NCBI GenBank assembly: GCA_017531065.1
Contig: JAFXLR010000122.1
Location: forward strand, 1 to 10,970
Source of the DNA: Bacilli bacterium
Lineage (GTDB): Bacteria; Bacillota_I; Bacilli_A; RFN20; CAG-826
Length of the DNA stretch: 10,970 nt
Reading direction: 5' to 3'
This document shows, in pieces, positions 5,971 to 10,970 of the stretch. The notes under the pieces are model-generated. The model was not told the DNA's origin, did no database searches, and worked only from the letters and a program-made list of their open reading frames with translations. A program made the position numbers and the translations under genes. The stretch's first letter is position 1. Each line of letters opens with the position of its first letter.

Positions 5971-6019
5971 GCGAAAAATGGAATTATTCTTTCGATTGCA
6001 TCGATTCTTATTAGTTTTA

Positions 6020-6048
6020 TTGTCTATTGCTATCACTAATCGTAAAAT
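6020..6048 (+). promoter_or_regulatory. Promoter of the UPF0173 hydrolase operon
   Basis: TTGTCT (6020-6025) and TAAAAT (6043-6048) are separated by 17 bases. The expected start near 6055 leaves a leader of about 43 bases that ends in GGAGGT (6086-6091), 6 bases before the ATG. Confidence 0.65.
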
Positions 6049-6097
6049 TTATTGGAACCAGCACTTTGTTGTGTTCTGTGTCTCTGGAGGTTGATCT

Positions 6098-6697
6098 ATG
6101 GCAAAGCTTTTTTATCAAGGACACGCTTCTTTCCGTCTTACAACACACGAAGGAAAAGTTGTTTTCATTGACCCTTTTTGTGGGCTAGGTTACAAGACCC
6201 CTGCAGACCTTGTTTTGATTACCCATGAACACTACGATCACAACAACACCGAGCTCATCACTTTTAACCCTGGCGGATACATCATCAGATCCAAGGACGC
6301 TCTCACTGACGGGGTCTACCACACCTTTGAATCCAAGGGTCTAAAAATCAAAGCTGTTCCTGCTTACAACTCTCACCACAATAAGTCTGAATGCGTGGGT
6401 TACGTAATCGAGGTTGATGGGGTCAAAATCTATCACGCTGGAGACACTGACTTTATCCCTGAGATGGAGGATCTCAAAAACGAGAACATCGACTACGCTC
6501 TTTTGCCTATCGACGGGACATACACAATGACGCCTCAAGACGCCACGAAAGCGGCCATTGCCATCAACCCTAAGCATATGATCCCAATGCATATGAAACC
6601 GGGAATGACTTGGGACTACCGACAAGCTATGATGGTTACTGCCCCAATGGCGATGCTTATGAGGCCAAACGACGAGATTGAACTCGTGAAGGATTAA
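6098..6697 (+). CDS. Metallo-beta-lactamase-fold metal-dependent hydrolase, UPF0173 family
   Basis: A 199-residue cytosolic enzyme of the family typified by Bacillus YtkL. The start MAKLFYQGHASFRL is the family signature. The metal site is complete: HEHYDH at 43-48, H113 with D116 and D118 in HAGDTD, and H165 in PMHM. H93 and H94 lie in a conserved loop. The length is slightly below the usual 225 or so, with a compact C-terminus. The natural substrate of this family is not established; a phosphodiester or ester is often supposed. A good Shine-Dalgarno supports the start. The next gene begins two bases after the stop, so the pair is an operon. Confidence 0.9.
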   Translation: MAKLFYQGHASFRLTTHEGKVVFIDPFCGLGYKTPADLVLITHEHYDHNNTELITFNPGGYIIRSKDALTDGVYHTFESKGLKIKAVPAYNSHHNKSECVGYVIEVDGVKIYHAGDTDFIPEMEDLKNENIDYALLPIDGTYTMTPQDATKAAIAINPKHMIPMHMKPGMTWDYRQAMMVTAPMAMLMRPNDEIELVKD

Positions 6698-6699
6698 TT

Positions 6700-7185
6700 A
6701 TGGAAGCTTTGAAGATTATTAGAAGAATTGCCAGTTATGCCGTTTTTGTTGTAGCGGCCTCTTTGTTTTTGCTTAACTCCGTGACCGTTGCATTAGCCCC
6801 ATACATCGATATGGCTACAGCCTATGACAAATCGTTCTTGCCATTTATGTACGCCATTCTTTCCCTTGGAGTCATGCTTTTATTTCAGCTCCTTGTCATT
6901 GGAAAACCAAAAGAGATAGAGGAGAACATCTATCCTTGGCTCTTAATGGTTTTGTTTGCCGCCATGCTTTTCACCTCGGGCATTGTTTTAGGAAAAGCGA
7001 TCGTCGCTTACGTCGAAAACAACAGCCTCAATGTTTGGTATGCAGTGGCAGGAACCGCCCCATCGATTGCGCTTGCAATAGTGGAAATTGCCACCGGACT
7101 TACTATGTTTATCAGACAAAGAATTGTCGCCAATAAACCACAGCCCATCGAAAGTAATGGGGTTAACCTCGAGAAGGAAGAATAG
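6700..7185 (+). CDS. Four-helix membrane protein of unknown function
   Basis: A 161-residue protein I do not recognise. Four hydrophobic segments are at about residues 11-33, 46-67, 78-104 and 112-138; the N-terminus is basic (KIIRR) and the tail after residue 138 is charged and soluble. No catalytic or ligand motif stands out. AAGGA at 6689-6693, inside the end of the preceding gene, sits 6 bases before the ATG. The 2-base gap from the UPF0173 hydrolase means shared transcription, so the two may work together, but nothing in the sequence says how. Confidence 0.8.
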   Translation: MEALKIIRRIASYAVFVVAASLFLLNSVTVALAPYIDMATAYDKSFLPFMYAILSLGVMLLFQLLVIGKPKEIEENIYPWLLMVLFAAMLFTSGIVLGKAIVAYVENNSLNVWYAVAGTAPSIALAIVEIATGLTMFIRQRIVANKPQPIESNGVNLEKEE

Positions 7186-7222
7186 GCTTCCAAACCTATC
7201 TTTACAATTAGCCATACTTTTT

Positions 7223-7300
7223 ACTTGCGAAAGCAAGTTCCCTCGCGTATGATTAGACGCGAACTCTCTTTGGCAAAAGTAAGTGCCAAGGCGAAAGGAG
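7223..7300 (+). promoter_or_regulatory. rpmE leader with three consecutive hairpins
   Basis: Three inverted repeats follow one another: ACTTGC/GCAAGT closed by GAAA (7223-7238), TCGCGT/ACGCGA (7243-7262), and an 8-pair stem 7268-7275 with 7284-7291. The last lies 2 bases ahead of the AAAGGAG Shine-Dalgarno (7294-7300). L31 genes in several phyla are preceded by autoregulatory leader RNAs, so this is a candidate. I cannot match it to a described L31 motif, and the promoter at 7225 would leave only the last hairpin in the message. Confidence 0.4.
7225..7253 (+). promoter_or_regulatory. Likely rpmE promoter
   Basis: TTGCGA (7225-7230) and TATGAT (7248-7253) are 17 bases apart, giving a start near 7260. 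The hairpin-like repeats at 7223-7238 and 7243-7262 overlap it. If they act as DNA they may be operator sites; if transcription starts further upstream they are RNA hairpins. Confidence 0.45.
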
Positions 7301-7307
7301 TAAAGAA

Positions 7308-7529
7308 ATGAAGAAAGACATCCACCCAAAGTATCACGAGTGCAAGGTCACCTGCATCAGCTGCGGAACCACCTTCACCACTGGCTCAACCCTCGGAACC
7401 GAGCTTAAGGTTGAAACCTGCGCAAATTGCCACCCATTCTACACTGGCAAACAAAGAAGCGCTGCTGTCGACGGCCGTATCGACAAGTTCAACAAGAAAC
7501 TTGCCAAGGCTGAAGCTGCCAAGAAATAA
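7308..7529 (+). CDS. rpmE: 50S ribosomal protein L31, zinc-binding form
   Basis: A 73-residue protein of the large subunit that helps bridge the 50S and 30S subunits. MKKDIHPKYHE at the start and CHPFYTGKQR at 41-50 are L31 signatures. Cysteines C16, C19, C38 and C41 (with C12 nearby) identify the zinc-containing C+ form; zinc-free paralogues usually replace it under zinc starvation. The C-terminus is lysine- and alanine-rich, typical for the family. AAAGGAG at 7294-7300 stands 7 bases before the ATG. The gene is monocistronic, with its own promoter region and terminator. Confidence 0.97.
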   Translation: MKKDIHPKYHECKVTCISCGTTFTTGSTLGTELKVETCANCHPFYTGKQRSAAVDGRIDKFNKKLAKAEAAKK

Positions 7530-7547
7530 GCTAACAAAAGCAAAATT

Positions 7548-7572
7548 AAGACCTCATTATGAGGTCTTTTTT
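7548..7572 (+). terminator. Rho-independent terminator after rpmE
   Basis: GACCTCA (7550-7556) pairs with TGAGGTC (7560-7566) around TTA, with two more A-T pairs outside and a T run to 7572. Confidence 0.93.
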
Positions 7573-7601
7573 GTTGCCTGTTTTGCCTTAAAAGGAAGGG
7601 C

Positions 7602-7634
7602 TTTTGTTTTAATTAAACAAAACTATGTTATGAT
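7602..7634 (+). promoter_or_regulatory. metG promoter region with inverted repeat
   Basis: TATGAT at 7629-7634 is the -10. The -35 is unclear: TTGTTT (7604-7609) lies 19 bases away. An inverted repeat, TTTTGTTT (7602-7609) with AAACAAAA (7615-7622), covers the -35 area and could be an operator, although AT-rich sequence makes such repeats easier by chance. Confidence 0.45.
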
Positions 7635-7642
7635 TACAAAGA

Positions 7643-7660
7643 TCGCATTTATAAATGCGA
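7643..7660 (+). repeat. Perfect 18-base palindrome at the 5' end of the metG message
   Basis: TCGCATTTATAAATGCGA is a perfect palindrome. It ends at the first base of the AGGAGG Shine-Dalgarno (7660-7665), and the expected transcript start (about 7641) is just before it. As RNA it would form a 5' terminal hairpin of 7 pairs with a 4-base loop next to the ribosome site. As DNA it could bind a dimeric protein. Confidence 0.5.
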
Positions 7661-7676
7661 GGAGGTTCCATTAGCC

Positions 7677-9284
7677 ATGAGTAAAAAGTTCTACATAACA
7701 ACTCCTATCTACTATCCAAGCGCATCCCCACATCTTGGACACGCTTACTGCACCACGCTCTGCGACATCATCGCCCGCGGAAAACGAATGAGGGGGTTTG
7801 AGACTTATTTCCTCACTGGTTTAGACGAGCACGGTGAAAAGATTCAGGAAAACGCCGAAGCTAAAGGCGTCACCCCACAGGCTTTCGTCGATGAGGTTGC
7901 CGTCAAATTCACTAGCCTTTGGAATACCATGTGCATTTCCAATGACGACTTCATCAGAACCACCCAGCCACGTCACTACGAAACCGTTAAGAAGATCTTC
8001 TCTTCGTTCATTCAAAACGACGACGCTTACCTTGGCGCTTATAAAGGCTGGTATTGCGTCCACGAAGAATCATATTGGACCGAAACCCAGGTTGGCCCAG
8101 AACATATCTGCCCAGAATGTGGACGTCCAGTAGCGGAGAAAGAGGAACCATCCTATTTCTTCAGATGTAGCAAATATGTCGACGATCTTCTCAAACTCTA
8201 TGACGAGAATCCGACATTCATCACTCCAGAAGGCCGCAAAGCCGAGATGGTCAACAACTTCATCAAGCCTGGTCTCAATGATCTTTGCATCACAAGAACC
8301 ACCTTCGATTGGGGTATCCCAGTCAAGGAAGCAGAAGGCCACGTCATCTATGTCTGGTTAGACGCTCTCACAAACTATATTTCCGCTCTCGGATATCTTC
8401 AGGAAGACGATTCCAAGTTCCAGAAGTTCTGGAATGACCCAGAAACCGAGATTGTTCACGTCATTGGTGCTGATATCACAAGATTCCATACCATTTACTG
8501 GCCGATGTTCTTAAAGGCCCTCAATCTCCGTCAGCCAAACAGAGTCTTTGTTCATGGCCTCATGATGATGAAAGACGGCAAGATGAGCAAGAGTAAGGGC
8601 AACGTTATCCCTGTTCCACCTCTTGTTGATCGTTTTGGCGTTGATGCCGTCCGTTATTACCTCGCTAGAGAAATCATCTTCGGCCAGGATGGACAATTCA
8701 CCCCAGAACAATTCGTCGAAAGACTCAATGCCGACCTTGCCAACAATCTTGGAAACCTTCTCAACCGTAGCGTTTCCATGATCAACAAATACTTCGATGG
8801 CGTTATCCCAGCCTATAAGGGCGAGCTTAATGACCTCGATAAGAATCTCAGAGAAACCGCTGAGAAGACCATCAAGGCCTACGAAGTACTTAGCGACGAA
8901 CTCAAGGTTACCGAATCCTATGCCGCAGTTATGGACCTCGTCAGCGCGGCCAACAAATACATTGAGGAATCTGCCCCATGGGCGCTTGCCAAAGACCCAG
9001 CCAAAGCCGAAGAGCTTGCTAGCTGCATGTCACACCTCGCCAACGTCATCTTCCTTGCTGGCGAACTCCTTAGCCCAATCCTTGTCACCAAGTCCGAGAA
9101 GATCTTCGACCAGCTTGGTGTTGATCCTTCAATGAGAAACTATGAGACCGCGACCAAGATCGGTGTTCTCGGTGGACAGAAAGTCGTTAAGGGAGATCAG
9201 CTCTTCTCACGTCTTGATGTTGAAGCAGAAGTCCAGTTCATCAAAGACTTAATGGCTGCTCCAAAAGAGAAAGCCGCTGCTTAA
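7677..9284 (+). CDS. metG: Methionine-tRNA ligase
   Basis: Charges tRNA-Met, including the initiator, with methionine. This is a class I synthetase: the HIGH-type motif is HLGH at 19-22 and KMSKS is at 302-306. At 535 residues it ends after the anticodon-binding helical domain and lacks the C-terminal EMAP/Trbp111-like tRNA-binding domain found in the roughly 660-residue Bacillus enzyme. The connective-peptide zinc knuckle is partial: C127, C145 and C148 are present but the position of the second cysteine is E130; H129 lies beside it. AGGAGG at 7660-7665 is 11 bases before the ATG, slightly long. No Met-specific T-box or SAM leader is seen. No clear terminator follows. Confidence 0.96.
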   Translation: MSKKFYITTPIYYPSASPHLGHAYCTTLCDIIARGKRMRGFETYFLTGLDEHGEKIQENAEAKGVTPQAFVDEVAVKFTSLWNTMCISNDDFIRTTQPRHYETVKKIFSSFIQNDDAYLGAYKGWYCVHEESYWTETQVGPEHICPECGRPVAEKEEPSYFFRCSKYVDDLLKLYDENPTFITPEGRKAEMVNNFIKPGLNDLCITRTTFDWGIPVKEAEGHVIYVWLDALTNYISALGYLQEDDSKFQKFWNDPETEIVHVIGADITRFHTIYWPMFLKALNLRQPNRVFVHGLMMMKDGKMSKSKGNVIPVPPLVDRFGVDAVRYYLAREIIFGQDGQFTPEQFVERLNADLANNLGNLLNRSVSMINKYFDGVIPAYKGELNDLDKNLRETAEKTIKAYEVLSDELKVTESYAAVMDLVSAANKYIEESAPWALAKDPAKAEELASCMSHLANVIFLAGELLSPILVTKSEKIFDQLGVDPSMRNYETATKIGVLGGQKVVKGDQLFSRLDVEAEVQFIKDLMAAPKEKAAA

Positions 9285-9294
9285 TCTAGCTGAT

Positions 9295-9330
9295 TTTTGT
9301 AGGGGATATTTTGATATTTCGCCTGCAAAA
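9295..9330 (+). repeat. Inverted repeat between metG and rlmD
   Basis: TTTTGTAGG (9295-9303) can pair with CCTGCAAAA (9322-9330), with one G-U pair and an 18-base loop. The loop holds the direct repeat GATATTTT/GATATTTC (9305-9320). It is not a standard terminator. It lies just upstream of the rlmD -10. Confidence 0.35.
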
Positions 9331-9331
9331 C

Positions 9332-9337
9332 TATATT
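9332..9337 (+). promoter_or_regulatory. Possible -10 element for rlmD
   Basis: TATATT is 3 bases before the ATG at 9341, with TTGATA (9311-9316) 15 bases upstream. The spacing is short and the predicted start would fall at or just inside the first codons, so this is weak. No Shine-Dalgarno sequence precedes the ATG either. Confidence 0.25.
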
Positions 9338-9340
9338 TAG

Positions 9341-10699
9341 ATGACCGAATCAGTTCTTCACAAAACCTATAACCTGAAGTGCGTTGACCTAAGCATCGAA
9401 GGCAAAGGAGTCTGCAAGTTAGACGGCCTTGTTGTTTTCGTTCCTGCTATGTTCCCAGGCGATGAAGGGGAAGTGGAGATTGAATACAAACGTAACGGTC
9501 AACACTTCGGAAGGTTGAAGAAGCTTTCTGTTTTCTCTCCTGATCGCATTGAGCCTTTATGCAAAGTCTCTTCCGCTTGTGGTGGATGCGTCTTCCAGAA
9601 ATACGCATACAAAGCCGAGCTTGAATACAAACGCAGAAAAGTTGCTGACCAACTAAAGAGATATGGCGAAATCGATGTTGAGGTTTTGCCTACTTTAGGC
9701 ATGGAAAACCCAATCAACTACCGCAACAAAATACAAGTTCCTTTTGGTAAAGACGACAAAGGAAAAACCATTTATGGTTTTTATAAAGAAGGAACCCATG
9801 CGATAGTCCCAAGGAAAGAGTGTTTCATCGAGGACGCTAGAGCCCAGAGAATACTCGAAAAGCTCAACGACATCTTTAACCGTTTGGGAATCGAACCATA
9901 TGACGAGATAAGCGAAACCGGATCCATCCGTTACGCGATGATTAGAACCTCCTACTACAAGAAGGAAGTCATGCTCGTTCTCGTCACCAAAGAAACCTTC
10001 ATACCAAGGAAACCAAATCTCATTACCCTCATTCAGAAAGAGATTCCTGAAATAACAACCCTTGTCCAGAACGTTAACGGACAAAGGACGAACGTTATCT
10101 TAGGCGAACGCTACATGACCTTATACGGACCTGGATTCATTGAGGACTCCTTGTGTGGAATCAAGTTCAAGATCTCTGCCGCGAGTTTCTATCAAACCAA
10201 CCCTGTAATGACGGAAATCCTGTACAAAACCGCTATGGATTTCGCGGAAATAGGCAAAGAAGACGTTGTTTTGGATGCTTATTCAGGAATTGGAACGATT
10301 GGCCTCATCGCTTCAAAGAGAGCCAAGAAAGTCATCTCGGTTGAACTTGTTGAAGAAGCGGTTAAGGACGCGATCAAGAACGCTAAGGCGAACCACATCA
10401 ATAACTTTGAAGCCTATCAGGACGACGCTACTGCGTTCATTCTTAGGATGGCGAAGAGGAAAGAACACCTCGATGTCCTTTTCATGGATCCTCCAAGGAA
10501 AGGATCTACACCAAAGTTCTTAAGCGCTGCTCTCGCGCTTGGTCCTAAGAAGATTGTTTATGTTTCTTGCAACCCATTAACGCTCGCAAGGGACTTAAAG
10601 GTTCTTAAATCGAAATACAAAGTCGAAAAAGTCCAGCCAGTAGATGAATTTGGCCGGAACTATCACGTTGAGACCGTAGTTTTGCTAACAAAGTTTTGA
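9341..10699 (+). CDS. rlmD: 23S rRNA (uracil-5-)-methyltransferase, RlmD/RlmCD type
   Basis: A 452-residue SAM-dependent enzyme that makes 5-methyluridine in 23S rRNA (U1939, and in the Bacillus-type RlmCD also U747). Order of parts: an N-terminal TRAM RNA-binding domain (about 5-65), iron-sulfur cluster cysteines C74, C80, C83 and C161, the central RNA-binding region, then the Rossmann methyltransferase fold with DAYSGIGTIG at 312-321, DPPRKG from 383, and the catalytic cysteine C410 in SCNP. All key residues are present and the length is normal. Which uridines it modifies cannot be told from sequence. The ATG at 9341 is preceded directly by an in-frame TAG, so no earlier start exists. It ends in TGA, in line with the standard bacterial code. 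Confidence 0.95.
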   Translation: MTESVLHKTYNLKCVDLSIEGKGVCKLDGLVVFVPAMFPGDEGEVEIEYKRNGQHFGRLKKLSVFSPDRIEPLCKVSSACGGCVFQKYAYKAELEYKRRKVADQLKRYGEIDVEVLPTLGMENPINYRNKIQVPFGKDDKGKTIYGFYKEGTHAIVPRKECFIEDARAQRILEKLNDIFNRLGIEPYDEISETGSIRYAMIRTSYYKKEVMLVLVTKETFIPRKPNLITLIQKEIPEITTLVQNVNGQRTNVILGERYMTLYGPGFIEDSLCGIKFKISAASFYQTNPVMTEILYKTAMDFAEIGKEDVVLDAYSGIGTIGLIASKRAKKVISVELVEEAVKDAIKNAKANHINNFEAYQDDATAFILRMAKRKEHLDVLFMDPPRKGSTPKFLSAALALGPKKIVYVSCNPLTLARDLKVLKSKYKVEKVQPVDEFGRNYHVETVVLLTKF

Positions 10700-10729
10700 C
10701 TTTGTGTACAATTCCTAGAAACACCTCCC

Positions 10730-10735
10730 TATAAT
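10730..10735 (+). promoter_or_regulatory. -10 element of the lipoprotein gene promoter
   Basis: A perfect TATAAT, 23 bases before the ATG. The best -35 is TGTACA (10705-10710) with a long 19-base spacer. The flank CTCCCTATAAT resembles that of the SRP RNA promoter (CTTCCCTATAAT). Confidence 0.6.
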
Positions 10736-10758
10736 TTAGGTTAATTTTGGAGAACACT

Positions 10759-10970
10759 ATGAAAAAATTTCCTTTTGCTTTAGGTTTAGGCGCTTTGCTT
10801 TGCTTAGGCGCATGTACAGGCAACCAACAGCCACAAACCTCTTCCGAACCAGCATCACTTGAAGAAGCAAAGGAAGAAGTCCACCTCGTCCATACCCTCC
10901 TCTATCTGGGCATAGACCTCACGGGGCACCACGAACTTCTCGTCGTAACGGGCATCGACGGCGGGAAGCA
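10759..10970 (+). CDS. N-terminal part of a lipoprotein of unknown function (runs off the window)
   Basis: The frame starts at ATG 10759 after GGAGA (10749-10753) and stays open for 70 codons to the end of the window. The first 19 residues are a lipoprotein signal: MKK, a hydrophobic stretch, then the lipobox LGAC with C19 as the lipidated residue. A polar linker rich in Q, S, P and T follows, as in surface lipoproteins of Gram-positives. From about codon 41 base composition and codon choice change sharply (see the final feature), so the residues after about 36-40 may not belong to this gene. Function unknown. Confidence 0.7.
   Translation, partial: MKKFPFALGLGALLCLGACTGNQQPQTSSEPASLEEAKEEVHLVHTLLYLGIDLTGHHELLVVTGIDGGK
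10855..10970 (-). other. GC-rich segment with an open minus-strand frame, possibly foreign
   Basis: The last 90 bases (10881-10970) contain 55 G or C by hand count, about 61%, whereas the lipoprotein start before them is in the low 40s. On the minus strand 37 codons are open from the window end to a TGA at 10857-10855. They read like real protein with strongly C/G-ending codons, for example VDARYDEKFVVPREVYAQIE. I do not recognise the protein. It may be the tail of a gene from another genome joined here, or simply a divergent part of the lipoprotein gene. Confidence 0.3.

Larger units (their letters stand above)
5768..6097. other. Divergent intergenic region, 330 bases, no gene
   Basis: No credible reading frame or RNA gene is seen. 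The region holds, in order, the promoter of the minus-strand gene, two copies of a 21-base palindromic element, a separate 10-base inverted repeat, and a promoter plus Shine-Dalgarno for the plus-strand gene at 6098. The stretch 5976-6019 shows nothing further. Confidence 0.7.

Noticed and set aside
1..10970. CRISPR arrays, insertion sequences, phage genes, tRNA or rRNA genes
   Set aside because: No regularly spaced repeats, transposase or integrase motifs, or tRNA-like cloverleaf were seen on either strand.

Overview
The window looks like a chromosomal segment of a low-GC Gram-positive (Bacillota) lineage close to the Mollicutes/Erysipelotrichia branch, probably an uncultured, host-associated member. 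Three things point there. The SRP RNA is the short form without an Alu domain, unlike the long form of Bacillus. Gene content is Bacillota-like (zinc-type L31, a CtpE-like ATPase, an RlmD/RlmCD-type methyltransferase). TGA serves as a stop codon at the ATPase/TetR junction and at the end of rlmD, so the Mycoplasma code does not apply. The placement is inference; no rRNA gene is present.

Layout. At 1-607 there is the terminator of an off-window gene, then the SRP RNA gene and tadA (tRNA adenosine deaminase) only about 10 bases after it. At 672-3743 lies a two-gene operon: a ten-helix P-type cation ATPase and, overlapping it by 4 bases, a TetR-family regulator. A perfect 18-base inverted repeat covers the operon promoter and is the natural operator candidate. 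At 3755-5118 a promoter and a roughly 160-base, strongly structured leader of no class I recognise precede a membrane protein. That protein resembles M50 site-2 proteases but has lost the first zinc histidine. A bidirectional terminator separates it from a convergent AbiEi/DUF6088-like gene (5165-5767, minus) that has no toxin partner in view.

The 330-base gap at 5768-6097 holds two near-identical 21-base copies of a palindromic element, one overlapping the promoter of the AbiEi-like gene, plus a separate 10-base inverted repeat and a good promoter for the next operon. That operon is a UPF0173 metallo-beta-lactamase-fold hydrolase followed two bases later by a four-helix membrane protein. Then come rpmE (ribosomal protein L31) with hairpins in its leader, metG (methionyl-tRNA synthetase) with a perfect 18-base palindrome against its Shine-Dalgarno sequence, and rlmD (23S rRNA uracil methyltransferase). 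The start of a lipoprotein gene runs off the end; its last 90 or so bases have a clearly different base composition and may belong to another sequence.

Together the conserved genes serve translation and protein export (SRP RNA, tadA, rpmE, metG, rlmD), with a regulated ion pump and several poorly known membrane proteins between them. No tRNA, rRNA, insertion sequence, phage gene or CRISPR array is visible. The most unusual items are the structured leader with its pseudo-protease gene, the orphan AbiEi-like gene with duplicated operator-like repeats, the palindrome in the ATPase-TetR promoter, and several genes with no Shine-Dalgarno sequence whose promoters lie so close that leaderless transcripts are likely.
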